Below are positions 1 through 5,616 of a stretch of 7,595 bases of DNA, piece after piece. The first letter of the stretch is position 1; each line of letters begins with the position of its first letter. The DNA lies in NCBI GenBank assembly GCA_009839535.1, contig VXPN01000245.1, positions 1 through 7,595 of the forward strand, written 5' to 3'. Below the pieces are notes generated by a model, which saw nothing but the letters and a program-made list of their open reading frames with translations, was not told where the DNA came from and ran no database searches. The stretch is from Boseongicola sp. SB0662_bin_57 (lineage in GTDB: Bacteria > Pseudomonadota > Alphaproteobacteria > Rhodobacterales > Rhodobacteraceae). A program made the position numbers and the translations under genes.

Positions 1-55
1 CATTGCCGTCGAGCGAAAGGCGTGCATCTCGCAGGGAGAGGATCGTCTCGGCCAT
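1..55 (-). CDS. ABC transporter ATP-binding protein, N-terminal fragment (partial)
   Basis: An ATG on the minus strand at 55-53 opens a frame that runs off the window after 18 codons (MAETILSLRDARLSLDGN). A GGAG Shine-Dalgarno lies at 64-61, about five bases before the start. The fragment has the shape of the first beta strand of an ABC ATPase (alternating hydrophobics, then a polar turn), as in the YbbA/LolD-type ATPases. The Walker A motif would lie outside the window. The neighbour supports the call: the gene is divergent from a TesA-like esterase, and ybbA and tesA are divergent in E. coli. Such ATPases pair with a large FtsX/MacB-type permease, often encoded immediately downstream. The call rests on 18 residues plus context, so another protein with a similar N-terminus cannot be excluded. 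Confidence 0.6.
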   Translation of the reverse strand, partial: MAETILSLRDARLSLDGN

Positions 56-95
56 GGGTGCTCCGTTCTGGCGGCTACGAGAGGCATATGGGGTC

Positions 96-734
96 ATGCG
101 CGTGGTGCGCAACGCCGGAATTGCAACATTTCTCTCCATCGGGGCCGCATGGGCGGCGCCCGCGACGATTGCGGCCCTTGGCGACAGCCTGACCCAGGGT
201 TTCGGCCTGGCTTCGGATGACGGCTTCGTGCCGCAGCTGCAGCGATGGCTGGACGTGCAGGGTGCCAACGCCGAGCTGATCAACGCGGGCGTGTCCGGGG
301 ACACGACTGCGGGAGGCCTGAGTCGCATTGCCTGGACATTGTCGGATGACGTGGACGGGCTGATCGTCGCACTTGGTGCAAACGACATGCTCCGCGGCAT
401 CGACCCCGGCGTCGCCCGGGCGAATCTTGACGGCATCCTGTCCGAGGCGGGACGGCAGGGCGTTCCGGTGCTGCTTATCGGCATGGACGCGCTTCCGAAC
501 TACGGCCCGGAGTACAAGTCCGCCTTCGATGCCATGTACCCGGATCTGGCCGCCAGGCACGGAGCGCTGTACCACCCTGACTTTCTCGGCGCTCTGGCAG
601 CGCTTGGAGACCGTGCCGCAGCCCTTGAGGCGTACATGCAACCTGACGGCATGCATCCGAACCGGGACGGCGTGAAGCTCATAGTGTCCGACATCGGTCC
701 GTCGGTGCTTGAACTCCTGGCCGAGATCGACTGA
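96..734 (+). CDS. tesA: TesA-like periplasmic GDSL esterase (arylesterase / acyl-CoA thioesterase I / lysophospholipase family)
   Basis: This is an SGNH/GDSL hydrolase of 212 residues, close to the usual size for TesA. These enzymes cleave esters and thioesters with a serine nucleophile. Residues 1-20 form a signal peptide with a basic start, a hydrophobic core and an AWA-A cleavage site, so the mature enzyme is probably periplasmic. All four SGNH blocks are visible: GDSLTQG with Ser31, the glycine in VSGDTT (Gly68), GAND with Asn96, and DGMHPN with Asp184 and His187. The ATG at 96 is chosen because it places the signal peptide at the N-terminus. An in-frame ATG at 54 and TTG at 3 would add a charged, non-signal extension that overlaps the divergent gene. 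The Shine-Dalgarno for 96 is mediocre (AGAGG about 11 bases upstream). The divergent start at 55 leaves only 40 bp for control signals. Family assignment is firm; the natural substrate cannot be read from sequence. Confidence 0.92.
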   Translation: MRVVRNAGIATFLSIGAAWAAPATIAALGDSLTQGFGLASDDGFVPQLQRWLDVQGANAELINAGVSGDTTAGGLSRIAWTLSDDVDGLIVALGANDMLRGIDPGVARANLDGILSEAGRQGVPVLLIGMDALPNYGPEYKSAFDAMYPDLAARHGALYHPDFLGALAALGDRAAALEAYMQPDGMHPNRDGVKLIVSDIGPSVLELLAEID

Positions 735-794
735 GCGGCACTTTCGCTTGCGCACTGCCGGGGATGCCCGCGCTCCACGAACCGGATTCAGGCG

Positions 795-810
795 AACGGC
801 AGATGCCGTT
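795..810. terminator. Weak hairpin between convergent tesA and DUF1491 genes
   Basis: AACGGC-AGAT-GCCGTT forms a six-base-pair stem with a four-base loop in the 93-bp space between two convergent genes. The position suits a bidirectional terminator. However, no T-tract follows on either strand, so intrinsic termination is doubtful. Confidence 0.25.
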
Positions 811-827
811 GCCACGCGTTGCGTTGC

Positions 828-1157
828 TCAGGTCAGGCCCGGCTCGTCGAGCATGTGCCGTCCGGCCCGGTCCTCCACTTCGATCACCCAAAGGTCGGGA
901 TCGAACGCACGTTGCCGCGCGACCTTCCGGTCGACCTCCGCTTCGGGGCCTTCGGCAAGAACGACCCATTGCCGTTCGCCGCTGACAAGGTCGAAGGAGC
1001 GCTGGTAGCAGGTTGCCGACCCGTTAAGCGTGTTGAGCTTGACGAGCACCGCGCCCGCCGTTGCGTCGCCTTTCTCCACGATGAACGCGGGAATCGCGGC
1101 GAGCCTCAGGCGCGTGAGGTAGGCGGCTATCCAGATTTCCGAGGTCAGGCGCGTCAT
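828..1157 (-). CDS. DUF1491 family protein
   Basis: This is a 109-residue protein of unknown function that I recognise as DUF1491, a small family typical of alphaproteobacteria. Diagnostic stretches are the N-terminal MTRLTSEIWIAAYLTRLRL, the central GAVLVKLNTLNG, the QRSFD segment, and the C-terminal FDPDLWVIEVEDRAGRHMLD. It has no signal peptide or membrane segment, so it is probably cytoplasmic. Its ATG overlaps the stop codon of era (ATGA at 1157-1154), which implies co-transcription and translational coupling. No strong independent Shine-Dalgarno precedes it. In related genomes it commonly sits after era and before recO. Here it is the last gene of the minus-strand run and is followed by convergent tesA. 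No catalytic motif is apparent and no function should be inferred beyond the association with era. Confidence 0.88.
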   Translation of the reverse strand: MTRLTSEIWIAAYLTRLRLAAIPAFIVEKGDATAGAVLVKLNTLNGSATCYQRSFDLVSGERQWVVLAEGPEAEVDRKVARQRAFDPDLWVIEVEDRAGRHMLDEPGLT

Positions 1158-2062
1158 GGAGCGTCGCCCGGAAACTCAAGACCCATCTCCCGGAACCGCT
1201 CTGCCTCGTCCAGCCAGTTGCCACGCACCTTTACGGTCAGGAACAGGTGGACCTTGCAGTCCAGGAACTCCGCAATTTCCCGTCGTGCCAGTTGCCCGAC
1301 CACCTTGATCATCTCGCCTTTCTTGCCAAGCACGATGCCCTTGTGGCCGTCGCGCGCGACGTAGATGACCTGTTCGATCCGGACGGACCCGTCGGGGTTC
1401 GTGTCCCATGATCCGGTTTCCACTGTCAGTTGATACGGCAGCTCCTGGTGCAGGCGCAGCGTAAGGGCCTTGCGCGTCATTTCCGCAGCGATCATCCGAA
1501 GCGGCATGTCCGCGATCTGGTCCTCGGGATAGAGCCATGGGCCTTCCGGCAGCTCCTCGGCCATCCAGCGGCGAAGATCGTCAACGCCATCGCCGTTCCT
1601 TGCGGAAATCATGAAGGAACGTGCAAAAGGGAAACTGCCGTTCATTTCCTCTGCAAGGGACAGCAGCGCGGTCCGCTTGATTCGATCGATCTTGTTGATT
1701 GCAAGCGCAACCGGTGCGCGGCCGGAGCCGTGCCGGAGGGTGCCCAGGATTGCCGCCATGTCCTTGGTCACGCCGCGATGCGCCTCGACCAGAAGCACGA
1801 CGAGGTCCGCATCCGCCGCTCCAGCCCACGCGGCAGTGACCATGGCGCGGTCCAGTCGCCGCCGCGGCTGAAAGAGTCCAGGCGTGTCAACCAGGACGAT
1901 CTGCGCGTCCCCTTCGATCACGATGCCGCGAATGCGCGTTCGTGTCGTCTGAACCTTGTGGGTGACGATCGAGACGTCTGCCCCGACCATGCGGTTCAAC
2001 AGGGTCGACTTGCCGGCATTCGGTTCCCCGATCAGAGCCACAAAGCCGGAGCGCGTGGACAT
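1154..2062 (-). CDS. era: GTPase Era, 30S ribosomal subunit assembly factor
   Basis: Era binds the 3' end of 16S rRNA and helps mature the 30S subunit. At 302 residues the protein has normal length. The GTPase domain shows G1 GEPNAGKST (12-20), a G2 region around QTTRTR (38-43), G3 DTPG (59-62), G4 NKID (123-126) and G5 SAR (153-155). The C-terminal KH RNA-binding domain (about 205-290) carries GKKG at 246-249. The GEPNAGKS variant of G1, instead of GRPNVGKS, is familiar from alphaproteobacterial Era. The ATG at 2062 is supported by AAGGA at 2076-2072, nine bases upstream, and by the correct N-terminus just before G1. It overlaps the downstream DUF1491 gene by four bases. The usual upstream partner rnc is absent, and 385 bp without a clear gene precede era, so it presumably has its own promoter. 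Confidence 0.97.
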   Translation of the reverse strand: MSTRSGFVALIGEPNAGKSTLLNRMVGADVSIVTHKVQTTRTRIRGIVIEGDAQIVLVDTPGLFQPRRRLDRAMVTAAWAGAADADLVVLLVEAHRGVTKDMAAILGTLRHGSGRAPVALAINKIDRIKRTALLSLAEEMNGSFPFARSFMISARNGDGVDDLRRWMAEELPEGPWLYPEDQIADMPLRMIAAEMTRKALTLRLHQELPYQLTVETGSWDTNPDGSVRIEQVIYVARDGHKGIVLGKKGEMIKVVGQLARREIAEFLDCKVHLFLTVKVRGNWLDEAERFREMGLEFPGDAP

Positions 2063-2096
2063 GAATGGGCGTCCTTCAAGATCTGCCTGCCCGGAC

Positions 2097-2270
2097 TTAG
2101 GCGAATTCCCGCGCTTCCGCCAGTGCGCTTGTCGTCGCCCAGGTATGCCCGCCCAATGCCAGCGAAGCCGAATTGCACCAGTTCGAGTCGCCTCGACGGG
2201 GCACGACGAGACTCACGTCCGGAAGCGGTGCTGAACAGGCTTCGGCGAGAGGAATTGCCGCTTCTGGCAT
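2097..2270 (-). CDS. Possible small ORF or 3' gene remnant upstream of era (57 aa, unrecognised)
   Basis: An ATG at 2270 opens a 57-codon frame that ends in TAA, 34 bases before the era start. Its C-terminal half contains WCNSASLALGGHTWATTSAL and ends EAREFA. This has an ordered mix of aromatic, small and charged residues, unlike the arginine/proline-rich shadow frames nearby. About two thirds of its third codon positions are G or C, which is only moderately gene-like here. No Shine-Dalgarno precedes the ATG. The same frame is closed by TGA at 2327-2325, with no other start in between. I recognise no family, and it does not resemble the RNase III C-terminus expected at this position. It may be a small gene, the end of a broken gene, or chance. 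Confidence 0.2.
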   Translation of the reverse strand: MPEAAIPLAEACSAPLPDVSLVVPRRGDSNWCNSASLALGGHTWATTSALAEAREFA

Positions 2271-2428
2271 CGACGGGACCGGATCTGCATCGATCTGGCC
2301 AGGGTTGCGAATCGTCGAGCCAGCTCAGCGGCCTTCACCCTGCATGACCGCCTTGCTTCGCGTTCGGGTGGACGAACGGCTCAAGGCGTTCGCGGCCGGC
2401 GCCCTGTCCGTTGCCGGCGGGAAAGGTC

Positions 2429-2446
2429 GCACTGCGGAGACAGTGC
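2429..2446 (-). terminator. Hairpin directly after the beta-barrel gene
   Basis: GCACTG and CAGTGC form a six-base-pair stem around a six-base loop, starting two bases after the stop codon of the minus-strand beta-barrel gene. On the minus strand it is followed by GACCTTTCCC, which is not a proper T-run. It could be a weak terminator or an mRNA 3'-stabilising stem. Confidence 0.3.
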
Positions 2447-2447
2447 C

Positions 2448-2930
2448 TCAGAACCTGCGCGCGATGGAGAAATTGAAGATGGCCGTTGTGTCCCTGTCCG
2501 GGGGGACCGTGGTCAACCGGAAATCGGTGCCGCCCAGGCGTGCCGAAAGCGTGGCGGTCGCCAGTGGCAGATAGCCGCCGATGTTCGGAATGCCGTAGTC
2601 GTCTTTCAGGTCCTGGGCCAGGGTTCGGTAGTATCCGATGCCCGTGCCGACCCCTCCGCGGATTTCAGCTGGGCCAAGCGTGAAGAGGCGTGTCGAGACT
2701 CCGACAAGTACGAATGGTGACACCTCGTTGTAGCTGTTGTGGAAGACCCCGCCCTCAAGATGCCATTCCGTGCCAGGCCGACGCTCCCAGCGCTTGCCGT
2801 AGCTCAGGCCGGGATTGAAGTTGTTCAGGTTGTCGTTGCCGACATGCAATGATCCCACGACGAGCCCGAAATAGCGATCCTGCGCATGGGCCGTTCCGGA
2901 AAGCAGGAGGAGGAGGATCAGCATGCGCAT
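2448..2930 (-). CDS. Predicted small outer-membrane beta-barrel protein, family unassigned (PagL/acyloxyacyl hydrolase-like in size)
   Basis: A 160-residue secreted protein. Residues 1-16 are a signal peptide (MRM, six leucines/isoleucines, then SGTAHA before Gln17). The mature part alternates hydrophobic and polar residues with many glycines and aromatics, and it ends in phenylalanine, as bacterial outer-membrane barrels do. Conserved-looking elements are SLH (27-29), NLNNFNPGLSYG (34-45), GGVFHNSYNEVS (60-71) and GGVGTGIGYY. The pattern S-x-H, NPG, NSY and S recalls a family of short barrel proteins in proteobacteria and phages that I know only from memory. PagL-type lipid A deacylases are about this size, but their active-site pattern near the C-terminus is not evident, so enzymatic function is unproven. 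The ATG at 2930 is chosen because AGGA lies about six bases upstream and the leader starts there. An in-frame ATG at 2945 lacks a Shine-Dalgarno. It is divergent from the phosphodiesterase gene across 230 bp. Confidence 0.75.
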   Translation of the reverse strand: MRMLILLLLLSGTAHAQDRYFGLVVGSLHVGNDNLNNFNPGLSYGKRWERRPGTEWHLEGGVFHNSYNEVSPFVLVGVSTRLFTLGPAEIRGGVGTGIGYYRTLAQDLKDDYGIPNIGGYLPLATATLSARLGGTDFRLTTVPPDRDTTAIFNFSIARRF

Positions 2931-3160
2931 TGGGATCCTGTACATGGGCGAAAAGGGGATTGCCAGCGGTTCGCTGTCGGACAGGCCGCTCTCCACGGCT
3001 CCGACGTTCCCGATCTTTCGGTGCCTGCCGGGGCCCACGATCGCCGGATCCGTGTTCGCGAACCTTGCGCGAGCTGCGCCGGTCGCCCGCCTTGCCCTTG
3101 CGCCGGGCACGCGCAATGGAGATCACGTGGGGCAGGAAATCGCTCGAGGGGAGGCGTTTC
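2931..3160. promoter_or_regulatory. 230-bp divergent spacer between the beta-barrel and phosphodiesterase genes
   Basis: Both flanking genes start outward from this spacer, so it should contain their promoters. It is very GC-rich and I found no convincing -35/-10 pair, so no box is called. The only firm signal is the strong Shine-Dalgarno GGGGAGG at 3148-3154, six bases before the ATG at 3161. A minus-strand frame from ATG 3162-3160 passes through the spacer with many G/C third positions but a highly basic, low-complexity product. I do not call it a gene. Confidence 0.35.
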
Positions 3161-3946
3161 ATGAAGATCGTTCATCTGACCGACACGCATGTTGTCGCAG
3201 GAAATGGCCCTCTGGCCGGTCTCAATCCCGGAAAGCGGCTGCGAGAGGCGGTTGACTCGATCAATGTCGAACACGGCGATGCGGCCTTCGTGGCCGTGAC
3301 GGGCGACCTGTCGGATTCGGGGGATGGCGCCAGCTATGAAGCCTTCGGCGCCGAGATCCGGCGTCTCAAGATGCCGTTTCACCTTCTGGTCGGCAATCAC
3401 GACGATGCGGACGAACTTGTGCGGGCCTTTCCCGGCTTGCCCAGGGACAATGAAGGATTCGTGCAGTCAAGCGCCGCAACGCCGTTCGGCAGATGCCTGT
3501 TTCTCGACACGCATGTTCCCGGATCGGGCGTCGGCGAATACTGTCTTGCGCGGCAGGAATGGCTGCGCGCGGAACTGGAGCGCGATGCGGAGCCGGTCTT
3601 CCTGTTCATGCACCATCCGCCGTTTCCGGTCGGAATGTCGGGCATGGACGACACCAGGCTGGCTGATGGCGACGCCTTCCACGCCTTGCTGGCCCCGCAC
3701 GCGTCGCGCATCCGGCACCTCTTCTTCGGGCATCTCCACCGGCCGGTCTGGGGCACATGGCGCGGAATCCCCTTTTCCTGCATGCGCGGGACGAACCATC
3801 AGGTCGCACTCGATCTCGGCGGCGCAACGGATCGGGTCCTTGGCACTTGGGAGCCGCCCGCTTACGGCGTTGTTCTCCTGTCCGGCGAACAGGTGACCGT
3901 GCACATGCACGACCACACGAACGCGTCAAGCACCGTTCCGATCTGA
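3161..3946 (+). CDS. Calcineurin-like metallophosphoesterase, class III cyclic-nucleotide phosphodiesterase (CpdA/GpdQ family)
   Basis: A 261-residue cytoplasmic enzyme of the binuclear metallophosphoesterase superfamily. The full set of metal ligands is visible: D-x-H at Asp8-His10, GD at Gly48-Asp49, GNHD at 78-81, HH at 151-152, and GHLH at 190-193. The spacing matches CpdA (3',5'-cAMP phosphodiesterase) and GpdQ (glycerophosphodiesterase) enzymes, and the FMHHPP and GHLHRP contexts are typical of both. Sequence alone does not decide between cAMP, cGMP and glycerophosphodiesters. The ATG at 3161 follows an excellent GGGGAGG. The open frame extends much further upstream, including an ATG near 3117, but that part has no homologous character and lacks a better ribosome site. 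It is divergent from the beta-barrel gene and convergent with the SDHAF4-like gene, so it is probably monocistronic. No signal peptide is present. Confidence 0.92.
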   Translation: MKIVHLTDTHVVAGNGPLAGLNPGKRLREAVDSINVEHGDAAFVAVTGDLSDSGDGASYEAFGAEIRRLKMPFHLLVGNHDDADELVRAFPGLPRDNEGFVQSSAATPFGRCLFLDTHVPGSGVGEYCLARQEWLRAELERDAEPVFLFMHHPPFPVGMSGMDDTRLADGDAFHALLAPHASRIRHLFFGHLHRPVWGTWRGIPFSCMRGTNHQVALDLGGATDRVLGTWEPPAYGVVLLSGEQVTVHMHDHTNASSTVPI

Positions 3947-3981
3947 GGAGCTGCGGGGCCAGGGTTCCGCGACATGACGCG

Positions 3982-4001
3982 TTCGGCCGCCTTGAGCCGA
4001 A
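3982..4001. terminator. Hairpin between convergent phosphodiesterase and SDHAF4-like genes
   Basis: TTCGGC and GCCGAA form a six-base-pair stem with an eight-base loop in the 89-bp space between two convergent stop codons. The location fits a shared terminator. No T-tract follows on either strand, so the call is weak. Confidence 0.3.
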
Positions 4002-4035
4002 GGGCAGCGGCTTCCGGACGGCACCCTCGGATCCA

Positions 4036-4209
4036 TCAAAAGTCGACGGCCCGGCCTTTCCTCTCCCAATCGCCGTAGCGAACCGGATCCGGACCCTCCG
4101 GGCCACCGAACTCCTCGGGCCGGTCCATGTCCTCGGCCTCTTTCCTGCGAAGCCGCTCGGCGTCGGCAAGCGCCCGCCGGGCCTCGGGAGGCAGGTCTTT
4201 GTCGGCCAT
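4036..4209 (-). CDS. DUF1674 / SDHAF4-like succinate dehydrogenase assembly factor
   Basis: A 57-residue soluble protein. The C-terminal motif, with GPEGPDPVRYGDWERKGRAV followed by DF at the very end, is the signature of DUF1674. That family includes mitochondrial SDHAF4 (yeast Sdh8), which binds the flavinylated SdhA subunit and supports complex II assembly. The N-terminal half is a charged helix (LPPEARRALADAERLRRKEA), also usual. The ATG at 4209 is supported by AAGGA about seven bases upstream and by the family's normal size. The longer open frame reaching back through rsmB is antisense and is disregarded. The gene is divergent from rsmB with 67 bp between the starts. Bacterial function is inferred from the mitochondrial homologue. 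The sdh genes themselves are not in the window. Confidence 0.9.
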   Translation of the reverse strand: MADKDLPPEARRALADAERLRRKEAEDMDRPEEFGGPEGPDPVRYGDWERKGRAVDF

Positions 4210-4276
4210 GGAGGTTTCCTTGTGGCACGGTTCCAGCCTGTTATAGGGTTTGTCGGGTTTCCCGCAAGGCTTGGCA
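4210..4276. promoter_or_regulatory. Divergent promoter region for the SDHAF4-like gene and rsmB
   Basis: Both genes start from this 67-bp spacer, the most AT-rich short stretch nearby. On the minus strand, TATAAC (4245-4240) is a good -10 element, with TTGCGG (4267-4262) as a poor -35 at 16 bp. On the plus strand, TTGTGG (4220-4225) and TATAGG (4242-4247), 16 bp apart, could serve rsmB. The two -10 elements overlap, so the two directions might compete. The rsmB Shine-Dalgarno AAGG is at 4266-4269, seven bases before its ATG. Assignment is by eye. Confidence 0.4.
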
Positions 4277-5536
4277 ATGACGAAGGCTGGGGCAGAAGCG
4301 AGGCGCGCCGCGGTCGCGGCAATGACATCCGTGACGGACCGGCGCCAGTTGCTGGGCGTCGCGCTGGCGCGGGCGGCAAAGGCGCTGGATCCCCCCGAGC
4401 GGGCCCGTGCGGGGCGCCTGGCGACTGGCGCGCTTCGCTGGGCAGGCCGCTCGGACAGGATGCTTGGCCCGTTCCTGAAGCGCATGCCGGAGGGTCGGGT
4501 CATGAACCTGCTGCGGCTGGCCGTTTACGAGATGTTCGTCGAGCTTGCGCCGGCACATGCGGTCGTCGACCGGTCCGTGTCACTTGCTCCGCGCGGCAGG
4601 ACAGGCCTGGTCAATGCCGTCCTGAGAAACGTGCTGCGTCGAGGACCGGACTGGGGCAGCCTGCCCCTTCCAGGCCTTCCGAAATGGCTTCGCAGACGCT
4701 TGGTGGATGCCTGGGGCCGGGACGCTGTGCCGGCCATGGAGGCGGCATTCGCGGCAGGGCCAAGACTCGACCTTACGTTGCGCGAATCCGGTGACGAGAG
4801 ACGCTGGGCCGAACGGCTTGGGGCGGTGCTGCGCCCGGATGGCGGCATCCGCCTTGACGAGGCCCGGCAGGTTTCCGCCCTGCCGGGATATGCGGACGGC
4901 GCCTGGTGGGTGCAGGACGCCGGGGCCGCGGTCGCGGCGCGCGTGCTTGACGCGCGGACCGGCGAGCCAGTGCTTGATCTCTGCTGCGCGCCCGGAGGCA
5001 AGACCATGCAACTGGCGGCGTCAGGAGCCGAGGTCACGGCGCTTGACGTCTCGAGGGAGCGAATGGATCGGGTGGAAGAGAACCTTGCTCGCACAGGGCT
5101 CGCGGCGACCTGCATCGTGGCAGACGCACTGAACTGGGCGTCGCAAGGGATGTTCGACGCAATCCTTGTCGATGCACCGTGTTCGGGAACCGGAACGCTG
5201 AGGCGGCATCCCGATCTTGTCTTCGTGCGCGACGGGAGCGGCCTTGACGAGCTCGCCGGGCTGCAGGCGAGGTTGATCGACCGCGCGCTTCTTTCGCTCC
5301 GGCCCGGCGGACGGCTTGTGTTCTGCACCTGCTCTCTTCTTCCCGAGGAAGGGGAGGAGCAGGTTGCCGCCGCGCTTTCACGGCACCCGGATCTTTCGGT
5401 TGCGATTCCGGTCGGAGACTGGATTGACAGGCAGTGGCGCACGCCGGACGGCATGTTGAGGATTCGCCCCGACCATTGGCGTGAGGAGGGCGGAATTGAC
5501 GGCTTCTTCGTGGCGCGCCTGGAAAAACGCCCATGA
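4277..5536 (+). CDS. rsmB: 16S rRNA (cytosine-967-C5)-methyltransferase RsmB
   Basis: A 419-residue RNA m5C methyltransferase, near the 429 of E. coli RsmB. The N-terminal part (about 5-125) is the NusB-like RNA-binding domain; LRLAVYEM and AHAVVDRSVSLA are characteristic. The C-terminal Rossmann domain binds S-adenosylmethionine through VLDLCCAPGGKT (232-243). The two cysteines of the m5C mechanism are Cys302 in DAPCSGTG and Cys352 in FCTCS. Their spacing of 50 equals that of Cys325 and Cys375 in the E. coli enzyme. The final segment, GIDGFFVARLEK, is the usual family end. The ATG at 4277 has AAGG seven bases upstream; a TTG at 4250 would add nine residues with no support. RsmB rather than the NusB-less RsmF/NOL1 type is favoured by the N-terminal domain. 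It is followed at 80 bp by the heparinase-like gene on the same strand. Confidence 0.95.
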   Translation: MTKAGAEARRAAVAAMTSVTDRRQLLGVALARAAKALDPPERARAGRLATGALRWAGRSDRMLGPFLKRMPEGRVMNLLRLAVYEMFVELAPAHAVVDRSVSLAPRGRTGLVNAVLRNVLRRGPDWGSLPLPGLPKWLRRRLVDAWGRDAVPAMEAAFAAGPRLDLTLRESGDERRWAERLGAVLRPDGGIRLDEARQVSALPGYADGAWWVQDAGAAVAARVLDARTGEPVLDLCCAPGGKTMQLAASGAEVTALDVSRERMDRVEENLARTGLAATCIVADALNWASQGMFDAILVDAPCSGTGTLRRHPDLVFVRDGSGLDELAGLQARLIDRALLSLRPGGRLVFCTCSLLPEEGEEQVAAALSRHPDLSVAIPVGDWIDRQWRTPDGMLRIRPDHWREEGGIDGFFVARLEKRP

Positions 5537-5561
5537 CAGCCTGACGGCGCTTCGCTATCCT
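5533..5561 (+). promoter_or_regulatory. Candidate sigma-70-type promoter upstream of the heparinase-like gene
   Basis: ATGACA (5533-5538) overlaps the rsmB stop codon and differs from TTGACA at one base. TATCCT (5556-5561) follows after exactly 17 bp and matches TATAAT at four bases. A transcript would begin near 5568, about 50 bases before the GTG start. A small stem, CGGCC-CGAA-GGCCG (5564-5577), lies at that point and could affect the leader. It would let the heparinase-like gene and purH be expressed apart from rsmB. Called by eye. Confidence 0.4.
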
Positions 5562-5603
5562 CGCGGCCCGAAGGCCGGGCAGGGCGATGCGCGTGCCCGG
5601 GAC

Positions 5604-5609
5604 AGGGAG
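5604..5609 (+). promoter_or_regulatory. Shine-Dalgarno that selects a GTG start
   Basis: AGGGAG ends seven bases before GTG 5617-5619, the best ribosome site in this leader. The ATG at 5587 has only AGGG two bases upstream, too close to work well. The site therefore favours GTG 5617 as the start of the heparinase-like gene. Confidence 0.6.
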
Positions 5610-5616
5610 TTGGTTT

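Larger units (their letters stand above)
2063..2447. other. 385-bp gap between the beta-barrel gene and era, no convincing gene
   Basis: This stretch lies downstream of the beta-barrel gene and upstream of era, both on the minus strand. It must contain the era leader and probably its promoter, but I could not identify a clear -35/-10 pair. It holds one small minus-strand ORF (2270-2097) and a hairpin just after the beta-barrel stop. An inverted GCCGGC pair (2395-2400 and 2413-2418) could form a six-base-pair stem with a 12-base loop. Plus-strand frames through the region continue into antisense of the flanking genes and have no protein-like composition. No tRNA or known riboswitch was recognised. 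The region may be a decayed remnant of a gene once upstream of era. Confidence 0.5.

Noticed and set aside
75..815. A 246-codon minus-strand open frame antisense to tesA
   Set aside because: The opposite strand encodes a complete SGNH hydrolase; the antisense product has no recognisable domain.
2178..2197. A tRNA T-loop-like string (TTCGAGTC)
   Set aside because: The flanking bases do not pair to form a T-arm stem, and no acceptor stem or anticodon arm can be drawn around it.
1430..2347. A 305-codon plus-strand open frame antisense to era and running into the gap
   Set aside because: Its composition is arginine/histidine-rich and low-complexity, and era on the other strand is certain. The part beyond era shows no change to protein-like sequence.
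2173..2574. A 133-codon plus-strand open frame in the gap upstream of era
   Set aside because: It begins inside the gap and ends antisense to the beta-barrel gene. It lacks a ribosome site, and its product is Ser/Arg/Gly-rich with no family resemblance.
2849..3160. In-frame upstream extension of the phosphodiesterase gene
   Set aside because: The strong GGGGAGG six bases before ATG 3161 and the standard family N-terminus (MKIVHLTDTH) fix the start; the extension is arginine/proline-rich and overlaps the divergent gene.
5533..5544. ATGA overlap at the rsmB stop as the start of the next gene
   Set aside because: The frame reads Met-Thr-Ala and then stops at once.
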